NCBI GenBank assembly: GCA_033239525.1
Contig: BSYO01000033.1
Location: forward strand, 10,717,501-10,781,500
Length of the DNA stretch: 64,000 nucleotides
Origin: Nepenthes gracilis
Taxonomy: Eukaryota > Streptophyta > Magnoliopsida > Caryophyllales > Nepenthaceae
Reading direction: 5' to 3'
The notes below the pieces were generated by a model that searched no databases, had not been told where the DNA came from, and was given only the letters and a program-made list of their open reading frames with translations. A program made the position numbers and the translations under genes. Numbering within the stretch: the first letter of the stretch is position 1; every line of letters begins with the position of its first letter. Positions 49,061 through 60,724 of this stretch are shown here, one piece after another.

Positions 49061-51069
49061 ATTCGCGCCGTGCGTTCGTTTTCCCTCATTTCGCGATCGG
49101 CCGAGGGTTTTAGAGAGAGAGAGAGGGGCGCGACCGGAGAGAGAAGAAGGGAGATCGAGCCCGGGAGTCCGATTTCGCCCGAGAGCCAGGTATAAAGGTG
49201 AAAGCACGCGTCGAGGCAAGTGTTCTCATACCCACTTCTCGTTCTCTTTCGATATTTTGTGTATTTTCGTTGGGTATTTTGTGTCGATACCCACGGGGAA
49301 TGTTAGGATATTGAAAACCCATGCCTTGAGGTCCATGAAAATGTGGTTAGTTGTCTGATTCGTGTCCGATTCGCCCGGGTGGGTTTTACCGAAACCCTAA
49401 CCTACGAGATTTTGGGGGTTTTCCATTTCCCGGCCTCGTATCATGAAATTGACCCCAAAATTGGAATCCCCACGTCCCAATGATGTATATAGGTTGGCCG
49501 TGGGTCCGATCTTGCACGTTTGGACCCGTTTGTGGCGTCTGAGCCCGTTAAAGGGGCGCTGTTACTGTTCACCCGAGACCGAAGGTGGATTTTGCGTGTT
49601 GTCACCTTCGTGAAATGATGAAATGATCCTAGAATATGAATCCCCGTATCCCAATTGTACGTATATATCGACCGGATGCCCGAATCTCGCAAGATTTGAC
49701 CCGTTCGTGGCATCCGGGAGTCTTGAAATAATTCCGTAATTGTTTATCCGAAATTGTGGAATTTAATGGAAAATTCGTTCGCGAAGCCCTTGACCCACGC
49801 CTGGACACCGTTTGAGCTTCTATTTGGAGTTAAATGTATAAATTGATTTGGGATTATAGTTACCCATGCCTCGGGTTCTATAGATTACCTGTTGGATGTC
49901 CAAAATTCCGAGAATCAACCGATTCGTGCACGTGTGCACTGTTCACGTGCACTGTACATGGGTACTACTCTTCCGAAAATATCGGACGATGTTTTGTATA
50001 ATACTTCATTGTTTAAATGCCGACTAAGTGATATATGTTTGTAGAGAGAGGAAGTTGAGGCACAACAGCAAGCACGACGAGAAAGAAAGGGGAGAGACCA
50101 CAGTTGTGATTCGATCCGGGTAAAATAATGGTAGAATGAGCTCGAGGCAAGTGTACTTCGGATCTTTTTTTTCACCATCATTGATTTCTCGTGCTTTAAA
50201 ACCGTTGAAAATGCTCTAAATGTTGATGATGCATGTTTAAAGTACATGAAGTATGTTTACTTCGATTACTCAGTTAGATTTGTGTTTATCCATGTTTATT
50301 GCAAAATTTGGCTTGGATTTCGTGAAGGAGCATGAAAATGCTGTTCAATTTCTCTTGAAAAGTATATGATGAAACCCTAGCTCGAAAATGTTATATAGTT
50401 TGAGTAAATTGTATGATTTAATGTATATGCATGGCATCTATGACATTAATTTCATGAAATATGTGCAAGTAAGAGACCGATTTGAGTTCGAAGGTTTTGG
50501 CGAAGCCCCATGTACGAAAATGAAGAGGTTTTGATGAGTTTTAACCGTAGCTTCTACTATATGAAAGTTAATTGACATCGAAATGAAGCTTCCTGTATAG
50601 TTTGTTTTCGAAAATATGTATGAACGTATACCGATAAAATTTCTATGTAAATTTAAAGAAGTGCTGAAATTGTGTTGTGAAAGTTTGATTTCGAAAATGG
50701 GATTTTCGATAAAGAAATGATTTCCGTACAGATATTTTGGGACCCGAGACTGACTACAGTCCAGGTAAGTTCTTGGGTGAGGCCTTAGAACTTACGGTGG
50801 TAATCGAGGATAGCTCTGTCCATGGAGCGATTCATGGTCCGCCCCGTCCTCAAGGCGTTAAGCCGGAGGAACATAGGCCGACCTTCGGGTGGCACACGGT
50901 ATAGATATCCCTCGGGATGGGATATACATGATATGATATGACATGATAGGCCTTGGATTGTGTGGGTGAACACAATCTATCTCGATCATTCGCCCCTTCA
51001 CTAGTAGGGTACACACGGCGGGTCACAAAGTGTTAAGATATGTCATGAAAAAAAGATGAAATGTATTGT

Positions 51070-51192
51070 ACAGTGAAAAGGTGATAGAGTATCATCGGAT
51101 GAAAAGATGATAATGAAACGTATACAGTGAAAAGATGATAGAGTATCATCGGATGAAAAGATGATAATGAAACGTATACAGTGAAAAGATGA
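51070..51192. repeat. 54-bp tandem repeat in the solo LTR
   Basis: Two near-identical units starting ACAGTGAAAAGATGATAGAG at 51070 and 51124, with a third partial unit from 51178. Each unit contains further AAAAGATGATA sub-repeats. Confidence 0.9.
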
Positions 51193-52035
51193 CAGTGAAC
51201 AGTATAAAGTACCATTTTCAGTTTTACCATGCATCAGTATAGTTTATAGTTATAGTTTTACAGCCTATAGTGATACGAATTATGAAGCATGAAATTTAAT
51301 ATCGTTATAGCATGTCTTTACAGTTCCTTTTCAGATGATGTTTGGTTAAACATTATGGTTTTACATGGTTATATGATCGTTTTGGCATAATCGTTTCTGA
51401 TTCATATGCATGTACCTTCTTTGGGCCTCGACTCACTTTTAGTGTTTTCCCCCTCCCGATGAGACAGGTAGAGCTTTTACCCGAAGAGAAAAAGAGTAAA
51501 CAGAAAGAGTTGCTTGAAGACTTTTGAGGACCGCCGCATATTGAAGCTATTTTGGAGGAGCTGTTGATGTAAAGGCTTAGCTAGAAACATGATTTTTATA
51601 TACCTTGCTCTTTTGGTCCTTTGATGTTATAGGACATGTGGAATTTTGTATAACAAGCATGTGAAATGTATGTATGATAGTAAAAGAGAATATGCTATGC
51701 TTCTTACACGGGTTGTAGTGTACTTCCGCTATACTGGATTTCTTATGCGTCCTAGATGGCATCTCGTTATTTATCTCTTAGAATAGTAATTGCTTTGATG
51801 GATTTGTGCCATGGATGGCACATAGGATCTGTGAATGATTGTTGTAGGAAGTGTGAATGATGGATAGTTGTGTGCTTGTTATGGATGAATATTACGAGGT
51901 TTGTATTTTGGGTTTTCATCCGATTACAAAGGAGACTACTGCCGAAATTTGCGAAGTCTTGCCTTAATTAGACCGTTAATTATGTTATCTGTTTGACGGA
52001 AGCTTTTGAGGAAAAAAAAAATCCGTTCCGTCACA

Positions 52036-52040
52036 TTATG
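52036..52040. repeat. Target-site duplication TTATG, right
   Basis: Pairs with 48822-48826. Confidence 0.95.
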
Positions 52041-52101
52041 CCTTACTCAAATACAGAAAAAGTAGTGTATATGCCTTATACCATGCAGAAAAAATGAACG
52101 T

Positions 52102-52114
52102 GGCTCTGATACGA
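52102..52114 (-). promoter_or_regulatory. Copy C: tRNA-Met primer-binding site, one base changed
   Basis: TCGTATCAGAGCC on the minus strand against TGGTATCAGAGCC in copies B and D. Confidence 0.75.
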
Positions 52115-52965
52115 AATCTGTATGTTGGATCGTATTTTAAAAATTGTAAGTACAAGACAACACGTAAACCAGAGAAGAACAGAATATACAAGAATAAGGC
52201 TGAATTAAACTGCTGGACTTTGATTGATAAAGTTGATTACATACTTCGAAAGTTGGTACAAAGAAAGGAAATTTGTACAAAGAAAGGAAAGGAAAATTTA
52301 CAAGGAAAGAAAATAAAAAAGGCTTTAGGAAGATTTTGCTTTTTCTCTAGAACTTCTCTTCCATGCACCCTAAGCTCTCTTTCCAGTTCTCAGCTCTATT
52401 TCAAACTCTACCTTCAACTAACTGGAGGGATCCTTTAAATAGACGTTCTTTAATGTTTTGCGCCGTTGATTTGTTGAAATAACTGAGTGGAATCTGAACC
52501 GTTGATAATCAGTATCATAATTGCAAGGAATCAATTCTATTTTGCATCGTTGTTAGCATAATTGCCTAGAATCAATTCTGTTTTACGTCGTTGTCAGCAT
52601 AAGTGCCAGGAATCAATTCTGTTTTGCGTGGTCATCATCATAATTGCAAATTTGTCCTTATTCGTTGATGAAGATAATTTTGTTATTGGTCAATTTGAAG
52701 AATAGTACTGTATAGTATTTGCATAGTATCTGCATAGTGTCTTTTGTTGAAATTATATGTCAGAACTGCTGCATATCAGCACTAATGGTTGAACATCTTT
52801 TTGACTTTGCTGCTTTATAATTGCAAGATATATATATTTATATATATATATTTTGCTACATAGTACCAAATAGTGCATAGTGCTGCATAGTACTATGTTT
52901 TGTCTAAAAATATTTTCATGATAATGGCATATTTTGGTAGAGTCTTTTGTCCTTCTGATGAGTCC
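52115..52965 (-). promoter_or_regulatory. Copy C: promoter and leader region
   Basis: Same layout as copy B: TATA box CTATTTAAAG at about 52433-52442 (minus), three 41-bp repeats at about 52516-52640 instead of two, and the AT-rich TATATATATTTATATATATA stretch at 52828-52850. Here it joins the WF-ORF tail without a break, showing the native order. Confidence 0.65.
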
Positions 52966-53179
52966 TTCTGTCCAGGGAGTAGTAGGAATCCCATAAAATA
53001 TTTATTATCAATTTAGCTTTAGCTGTTGATGTTAAAGTGGTGTAAATCTAACATGCCTTTTGCGAATCTTGGTTTGTTTTTCTTGACATAAAGACTGCCA
53101 AATTGCTGATGATAAATTTTGATGATATCCAGTACATGTAATTTAACACAAATGTTAGAATATTTTTTAATTTGTCCAT

Positions 53180-54548
53180 TCAAAGACTGAATGGATCTTA
53201 GACATATCCAGCTACATAAGGAGGCTGTGGACTAGCCGTACGTGAGGGTGGTTGAGTAGATGAATCTGATGCTGGATCGTCGTCTGATATATCAGCCCAT
53301 TGAGTCTTAAAATCTTGGACTTGCTTTGAGAGTTGTTGATGTATTTGGGCCATCTGGATCATCATTGTATCTAATTGGGTCTTCTGGGCTTCCATTTACT
53401 TTGTAATTTTAGTAGATCGTTTGGAGGAGACAGATAAAGTTGGAGATCCACTAACTTGGAAAATTCTTGGTTTTAGCCTAGAGGTACTTGGTGTAACGGG
53501 ATGTTTTGGAATATAATGTGTTGGTGTAGTTGGCAGGATTTTTAAGGCAATTTTTAATGTTTGGGCTAACGCTTGGTTCTTTTTGTAGTCAAAGATCAAT
53601 TTGAGTATAATTGATCATGACATAGTCAAACTTATCTCACCATTTGATTTTGAATTCTCGAACAATAGATAGAGGAATATCTTGAATAGCCAATGGTAGA
53701 TTTTCATAATGCTTATGACAAGTAAAGTGCCATGACATAATCCAGGGAACTTCATAATCAATATGAAAACCGATTATTCTATGTGGTAAGAATATTTCTT
53801 TGTGTAATTCTTCATAATGCATCATTGCAATTTTAATACCACCTGGATAGAGAATTGGTAATACTCCAAAGTAAATCCACCATTCTGTAAACCATATTGG
53901 TAATGGTTTTGGACAGATTTCGTCGAATCGGATAAACCAGGAATAAGTGTATGATCGGAGATAGAAAGCATTAAACCAAGCTTCTTTGTAATCTTGGCAA
54001 TTGTATCCTTTTGGTTGATAATGAACAGAAAAAGATTTAGTATCCTAAGTGTTAAGTCCAACATCTTAGAAAAGTTTGATGTATTTAATTTTGATAGTAG
54101 AAAATGTAATGGTATTATCTCGAGGATTGCGGTATTGTTTGATTTCAACAGAACCAGAATCAATTAAGATTAATTCATAGTACTGTTGGGTTTTAGAAAC
54201 ATTCGCAGTTGGGTATAGACAATTGGGATAAAATATTTTGTTTATCAAGGTAATGAGTTCATTTAGTAATTATTTTTGATAGTAAGAGGTAAGAGCAACA
54301 TAGAGTTTGAGTGGTTTAGTGCTATAATGGTTATCATTGGATGTCGGCATGGGTTGAGTTGAAGAAGAAGTGGGAGTGGCAGCTTCCTTGAAATTTAATG
54401 GCGGAAAGTTACGTAAGGTTATATATTTGTTGGAGGTTGGTATAATCTATGGTTTAGACATTGCATAATCATGGACGATTTATTTTGGTGGTTGTTTTAC
54501 TGCGGTATATGGAGATGGAATGTCCTTCTCTTTTCCTTTAGGAGGCAT
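53180..54548 (-). pseudogene. WF/WW-region ORF, minus arm
   Basis: Start ATG at 54548 (PPKGKEK), end near 53180, about 450 codons with several stops and one frameshift. N-terminal part Pro/Ser/Thr-rich (YITLRDFPPLSFKEA); the core has HSWFIRFD, PIWFTEWWIYFGVL, PWIMSWHF and IKWWDKFDYV; the C-terminal part is a likely short coiled coil (MEAQKTQLDTMMIQMAQI) and an acidic end. Proteins with this aromatic-rich core are found next to retroelement polyproteins in many plant genomes. Its function is unknown to me. It contains no RT or protease motif. Confidence 0.65.
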
Positions 54549-54705
54549 AGCTTCCCTGTAAAAATTTTTTATTAAAATATCTAAAATATGTGATGCAATG
54601 AATTGTTCAATGTCAAAATACGTTTGCCATCGTCATCAAGTAAAATCTTTTATATTTTTTCATAAAACAATATGAATATTTTGATAAATAAGATGATGAA
54701 TAAAA

Positions 54706-55570
54706 TCATTTTAGTTTTTGATATGCAAAAGTTCTTTTGTTAATATATGAAAAATAATTGGATAAATGCAATAGTAATTCATTATTTACATGAAATCTAG
54801 TATATGATTTCATGTGTTGTATTTCTCTATTAAAATCTATTTTATTTTTATATACTTTTGATTGTGTAATTGGTTCTACATGTGTAGGATCAAATGTTAT
54901 ATTAGAATATTTATTATTGTTAATCATTAATTTGTAATTTTTCATTATTAACTTTGTTGGATTAATTTTGAAGATAAAAAATTTTCTAAAATCTTTCTTA
55001 TTTATAAAATATTTTTGTAAGTAAAAATTACTTGATATTGGATTCAAATATTTAATAATGATTGATTTTTGAAGATATTTTAAAAATCTAATTAATTTTA
55101 AAAATATCTTAGGTTTAGAAATACTTCGTTTATCATTTATAATTATTTGGTTTATTACGTGTTTGGCTAAAGTCTGTCTTTTATAATATTATTTGTTATT
55201 TTGCCAATATCTTAATTTTTTATTATATTTTGAAAACATATTTATTTTTCCTATACAATTATTGTTATGAGCTATTTGAGTTTTATTTTGATCATACAGT
55301 TGTTGTATTGTCTTAGTATGATTTACTAAATTATTTTGTGATTGTTTTTCTTTTCGATTTCCATGTCACGAAATAATTGTATTAAATTTTATTAATTAAT
55401 TTATTGTAAATTTGTTTTGGCAATAATAAATTATTTTTATTATTAAAAATATTTTTATTTAGTTGTAATTTATTTAGGTTGTCTGATTGATGTAGTGTTA
55501 AAGTATTAATTTTATATCTCTGTGTTGCTAATTCTTTTAAAAATTAAAATAATATTGTAGGAATCTCAAC
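54706..55570 (-). pseudogene. Coiled-coil and Asn/Lys-rich ORFs, minus arm
   Basis: Two parts. 55047-54706 is open for 113 codons (starts MNPISSNFYLQKYFINKKDF). 55570-55060 carries Gln/Asn/Lys-rich helical text with stops. Both match 62200-63060 on the plus strand. Family not recognised. Confidence 0.5.
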
Positions 55571-55790
55571 TTGGCTCATTCTGTTACCAATATGGAATGA
55601 AAAAATTAAAAACACCACCATCTTTTTCAATATTTATTACATTAATTGTTTGTATTTACGATAAGATTTGTTAATATGATTTTGAACTAATTAATTCATC
55701 TTCAGGATTATCTAAATCTCCAGTTGTAACTTGATGAAATAGAGAAGGAGTAGGATATTTTTCAAATATTTTGGTTAAACTATTAATAAG
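55571..55790 (-). other. Spacer at the centre of the inverted repeat
   Basis: 55620-55665 matches the sequence just before the capsid-like ORF (compare 42618-42665, minus). Beyond it, 55666-55790 encodes on the minus strand a short segment (EKYPTPSLFHQV, DNPEDELIS) not found in the other copies. It may be a piece of a variant unit. Confidence 0.45.
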
Positions 55791-57000
55791 AACCTGACAT
55801 TAGTAAAACATAATCAACCTATTCTGATAAAGAATGAATATTCTCAATTAACTCCGACGTGGATAGTAGATTATCAAATATTTCTTAAGAAAAATATAGA
55901 AATAAATATTCAATATAATTATCAGAAATATCACAAAATAATATTTGATAACATATTATATGCTAATAAACTATATAATTCATTTATATAATATTATTTT
56001 ATTTTTTGAAAAGAATTCGCAATACAGAGATATAAAAATAATATTTTAACACTAAATCAATCAGAGATCCCAAATAAATTACAAATAAATAATAATAATA
56101 TTTTAAACCAATTCAATAATAAAGACAACCCATTATTGAAAAAATAAATTTATACTGAATTAATTAATAAAAATTTAATGCAATTATTTCATGACACATA
56201 AATTAAAAAAGAAAAACTATCACAACATATGTAGTACATCATGTTAAGAAAATACAACAATTGTATGATCAAAGTAAAAATCAAATATATCATAAGCTTA
56301 ACAAAAATAATTGTATAGAAAAAATATATATGTTTTCAAAATATAATATATAATTAAGATATTGGCAACATAATAAAAAATAATATTATAAAAAGCTGAC
56401 TTTAATCCAGCATTTAATCAATCAAATAAATAATTAATTAATTAAAAAATATCAACAAAACATCCCTAAACCCAAGTTATTTTTAAAAGTAATTAGATTT
56501 TTAAAATATCTTCAAAAATCAGTCATTACTAAATATTTGAATAAAATATCAAGTAATTTTTACTTACAAAAATATTTTATAAATAAGAAAGATTTTAGAA
56601 AATCTTTTATCTTCAAATTTAATCCAACAAAGTTAATAATGAAAAATCACAAATTAATGGTTGACAATAATAAATATTCTACTATAACATTTGCTTTACA
56701 CCTGTAGAACCAATTACACAATCAAGTATATAAAAATAAAACAATTCTAATGTAGAAATACAACATATGAAATCATATAAAGTTAATACTAGATTTCCTA
56801 TAAAAACAAAGAATTATCATTGCATTCATCTAAGTATTTCTTATATTTTAATAAAAGAACTTTTTGCATATCAAAAAACCAAAATGATTTTATTCATTAT
56901 CTTGTTTATCAAAAATTCATATTGTTTTACGAAAAGACATAAAAGATTTTATTTCGGTACGATGGCAAACGTATTTTGACATTGAATAATTTATTGCATC
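55791..57000 (+). pseudogene. Coiled-coil and Asn/Lys-rich ORFs, plus arm
   Basis: Starts inside the ORF (AAGAACCTGACATTAGTAAA as at 62008) and runs through the coiled-coil part and the NPISS-like part (about 56540-56980). Very many stops; the most decayed of the copies. Confidence 0.5.
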
Positions 57001-57043
57001 ACATATTTTAGATATTTTAATAAAAAAAAATTTACAGGAAGCT

Positions 57044-58404
57044 ATGGCTCCTAAAGGAAAAGAGAAGGACATTTCATCTCCATATACTCCAGTAAAGCAA
57101 CCACCAAAACAATCTATCCAAGATTATGTAATGTCTAAACCACAGATTATACCAACCTCCAATAAATATACAACCTTACGTGACTTTTCGCCATTAAATT
57201 TCAAGTAAGCTGTCACTCCCACTTCCTCTTCAACTCAACCCGTGCCTATATCCAATGATAACCATTATATCACCAAACCACTCAAACTCCATGTTGCTCT
57301 TACTATCAAAAACCATTACTAAATGAACTTATTATCTTGACAAATAAAATATTTTATCCCAATTGTCTATACCAAATTACGGATGTTTCTAAAACCCAAC
57401 AGTACTATGAATTAATCTTAATTGATTCTGATTTTGTTGAAATCAAACATCATCGCAATCCTCGAGACAATACCATTACCTTTTCTACTATCAAAATTAA
57501 ACATGTTAAACTTTTTCATAATGTTGGACTTAACTCTTGGGATACTAAACCTTTTTCTGTTCATTATCAACCAAAAGGATACAATTATCAAGATTACAAA
57601 GAAGCCTGATTTGATGCTTTTTATCTCCGGTCATATATTCATTCCTGGTTTGTCCGATTTGACAAAACCTGTCCAAAATCATTACCAATATGATTTACAG
57701 AATGGTGGATTTACTTCGGATCATTACCAGTTCTCTATCCAAGTAGTGTTAACAATGCAAGGATGTATTATGAAGAATTACACAAAGATATATTCTTACC
57801 ACACAGAATAATCGGTTTTCATATTGATCATGAAGTTTCCTGGATTATGTTATGGCACTTTACTTGTCATCAGCATTATGAAGATTTACCATTAACTATT
57901 CAAGATATTCCTCTCTCTACTGTTCGAGAATTTAGAATTAAATGGTGAGATAAGTTTGACTATATCATGATCACTTATACTCAGATTGATACTGACTACA
58001 AGAAAAATTAAGCTTTAGCCCAAACTATAAAAATTACCTCAAAAATCCTGCCAACTACACCAACACATTATATTCCAGAACATCCAGTTATACCAAGTAC
58101 CTCAAGGCCAAAACCAAGAAGTCCCCAAGTTGTTGGATCTCAAACTTTATCTGTCTCCTCTAAACGATCTACTAAAGTTACGAAGCAAATAGAAGCCCAG
58201 AAGGCCCAATTAGATACAATGATGGTCCAAATGGCCCAAATGCATCAACAACTCTCAAAATAAATCCAAGACTTTAAGACCCAATGGGCTGATATTTCAG
58301 ATGACGATCTAGCATCAGATTTATCTACTCAACCACCCTCACGTACGGCTAGTCCACAACCTCCTTCTGCAGCTGGATATGTCCAAGATCCATTCAGTCT
58401 TTGA
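57044..58404 (+). pseudogene. WF/WW-region ORF, plus arm
   Basis: ATG at 57044, TGA at 58402-58404. About 90% like the minus-arm copy by eye. Stops near 57208, 57607 and 58261 and a frameshift near 57770. The core motifs are present but altered: PIWFTEWW has lost a Trp (TGG to TGA-type change) at about 57690. Confidence 0.65.
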
Positions 58405-58609
58405 ATAGACAAATTAAAAAAAAATCCTAACATTTGTGTTAAATTACGGGTACTGGATATCATCAACATTTATCCTCAACAATTTGGCAGTATATATGTC
58501 AAGAAAAATAAACCAAGATTCGTAAAAGGCAACTTAGATTTACACCATTGTAACATCAATAACCAAAGCCAAATTGATAATAAATATTTTATGGGATTCC
58601 TACTACTCC

Positions 58610-59427
58610 CTGAACAGAAGGACTCATCAGAAGGACAGATGGACTCTACAAAAATATTCCATTGTCAGACACATTACAACATTGTCCGAAGGAACATAGT
58701 ACTATACAACACTATGCACTATTTGGTACTATGCAGATATATATATATATATCTTACAATTATAAAGCAGCAAAGTCAAAAAGATATTTAACCATTAGTG
58801 CCGTACGCAGCAATTCTGACATATAATTTTAACAAAAGACACTATGCGAGACACTATGAAGTCACAATGCAAATACTATGCAGATCGTGTTCTCAAATTG
58901 ACCAATAATCGAATTGTCTTCATCAACGAATAAGGACAAATTTACAATTATGCTGACAACGACGTAAAATAGAATTGATTCCTGGCAATTATACTGACAA
59001 CGACGCAAAACAGAATTGATTCCTAACAATTATAATACTGATTATCAACCGTTCAGATTCTACTCAATTATTTCAACAAATCAACGGCGCAAAACATTGA
59101 AGAACATCTATTTAAAAGATTCCTCCAATCAGTTGAAGGCAGAGTTTAAAATAGAACTGAAAATAGAACTGGGAAGATAGCTTAGAGAGCTTGGGTAAAG
59201 CCCAGAGAAAATCCTTCTGAAACCTTTCATATTTTCTTTGTAATTTACATTTCTTTTCTTTGTTCAAATTTTTCTTTCTTTGTACCAACTTTTGAAGTAT
59301 GTAATCAACTTCATCAATCAAAGTCTAGCAGTTTAATTCAGCCTTATTCTGGTATAATTCTGTTCTTCTCTGGTTTACATGTTGTTTTGTACTTACGATT
59401 TATGAAATATGATCCTGAATACAGATT
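58610..59427 (+). promoter_or_regulatory. Promoter and leader region, plus arm
   Basis: Joins the WF-ORF tail to the movement protein. TATA box CTATTTAAAA at 59108-59117, about 320 bases before the primer site. Upstream are two repeats with CTGACAACGACG (58950 and 59000), which contain GACG cores like those of as-1 elements in caulimovirid promoters; whether they act so is unknown. Confidence 0.6.
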
Positions 59428-59440
59428 TGGTATCAGAGCC
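59428..59440 (+). promoter_or_regulatory. Copy D: tRNA-Met primer-binding site
   Basis: TGGTATCAGAGCC, perfect. By convention, caulimovirid genome numbering starts here. Confidence 0.85.
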
Positions 59441-59695
59441 ACGTTCATTTTTTCTGCATGGTATAAGGCATATACGCTATTTTTTCTGCATTTGAGTAAG
59501 GCATAATCACTTGCATGATAGCTTTGGAAACGATAGGGGAATGTTTAAGCCTGTGAACCGATGTGTTTGCCCGTTGAGGTGATAAAATGGCGTTGTTTGT
59601 CGGGGATGTTCCTATTTTATTAAGTTTACAAGTAATGGTTGTGCATCATCTGTAGGAAATTTAGTTTTATGCATCATTTGTAAAAAATCTTGAAA

Positions 59696-60470
59696 ATGGC
59701 ATCGAGACTAAGACGAATGTTCAGGGGTAGTAATTCAAATCATAGTACAACAACAAATAGTAGAGAATCACTCATTATACCTAATAATGGTCATAATTAT
59801 TCTGGCAGGACTATATCCACCCAACACATGTAAAAAATTTATCAGATAAGAAATTTGATTTTAAAACTACTTTAGCTATTAAGGATCATGAACAAACTAT
59901 TTCGATTAAAAACGGATATGAAGAAATAAAATTATTATCATCCTTATCTATTGAAAGGTTTAAACAACAGGGATATAATTGTATTCACTATGGATTAATT
60001 CAAATAGCAATTAAATCCTTAACCAAATTAGGAATTGATACACCAGTTTTATTATGTTTAAGATATCAAACGTTATTAAAATATAAAGACTCTATCTTGG
60101 CAATTGTTCAATCTAATTTATGTAATAGACCAATTTACTTTAATTGTGCACCCAACTTTACAGTTGATCTGAATGATCCAACAATCCTTAACACCTTAGT
60201 TCTTAATGTTCATCTTTCTGGTTTAGCCTAACAGGAAGACCGAAGAGGATTTTTAATCCTTTATCGAATTTATTTTAAATTGTTGACTAGTTAATTTAAT
60301 CCAAAATGTCTTATTTAGACTCCACCCGGTGAGACAATTGTATTACAAGTAGAAGCTGAACATGCTGCTACTTTTACTCTGAAATTATTAAAATGGGATG
60401 AGATTACTTTACCACAAGACTGGCAAGTGAATCTTCCCCAACCATCTAGACATATAACAAAATTATTTAC
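59696..60470 (+). pseudogene. Copy D: movement protein, broken
   Basis: ATG at 59696 (MASRLRRMFRG). A stop and a deletion follow at about 59830, with further stops near 60229, 60293 and 60318. The 30K motifs (IQIAIK, PVLLCLR, FTVDLND) remain readable. Confidence 0.7.
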
Positions 60471-60724
60471 CTAGATCATTAAGTTATAATAATATAAGAC
60501 CTTCGTTAATTAGTTCTGAATATGAAAATCCTAGAAATTAGTATGAAACTCCTAGACCATTAACAAATATTAGACACTCATCTGCGTATTCTCATGATAC
60601 AAGAAATATAGAAAGTAAAAATTTTATTCCTGAAATTATTATACAACCAACCCTACAATCACCAACTCTATCAGAAATACAAATAATTAATATAATAAAT
60701 ATTAAAAAAGATTTTATTTCAGAT

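Larger units (their letters stand above)
48827..52035 (+). mobile_element. Solo LTR, 3.2 kb, inserted in the caulimovirid-like unit
   Basis: Begins TGTGACGACCCGAG and ends TTCCGTCACA, a perfect 7-bp inverted end (TGTGACG/CGTCACA), flanked by perfect TTATG duplications. A TATA box (GTATATATTCG) at about 49052 follows a GC-rich U3 with repeated GGCCGCTCG units. The TGTGACGACCC start is common in plant Ty3/gypsy LTRs. No gag, pol or primer site is present. Small frames at 48893-49358 come from the GC-rich U3 and are not genes. Confidence 0.92.

Noticed and set aside
48893..49358. Overlapping Arg/Pro-rich open frames on both strands
   Set aside because: Artefacts of the GC-rich U3 of the 3.2-kb solo LTR; both strands are open and no motif is present.
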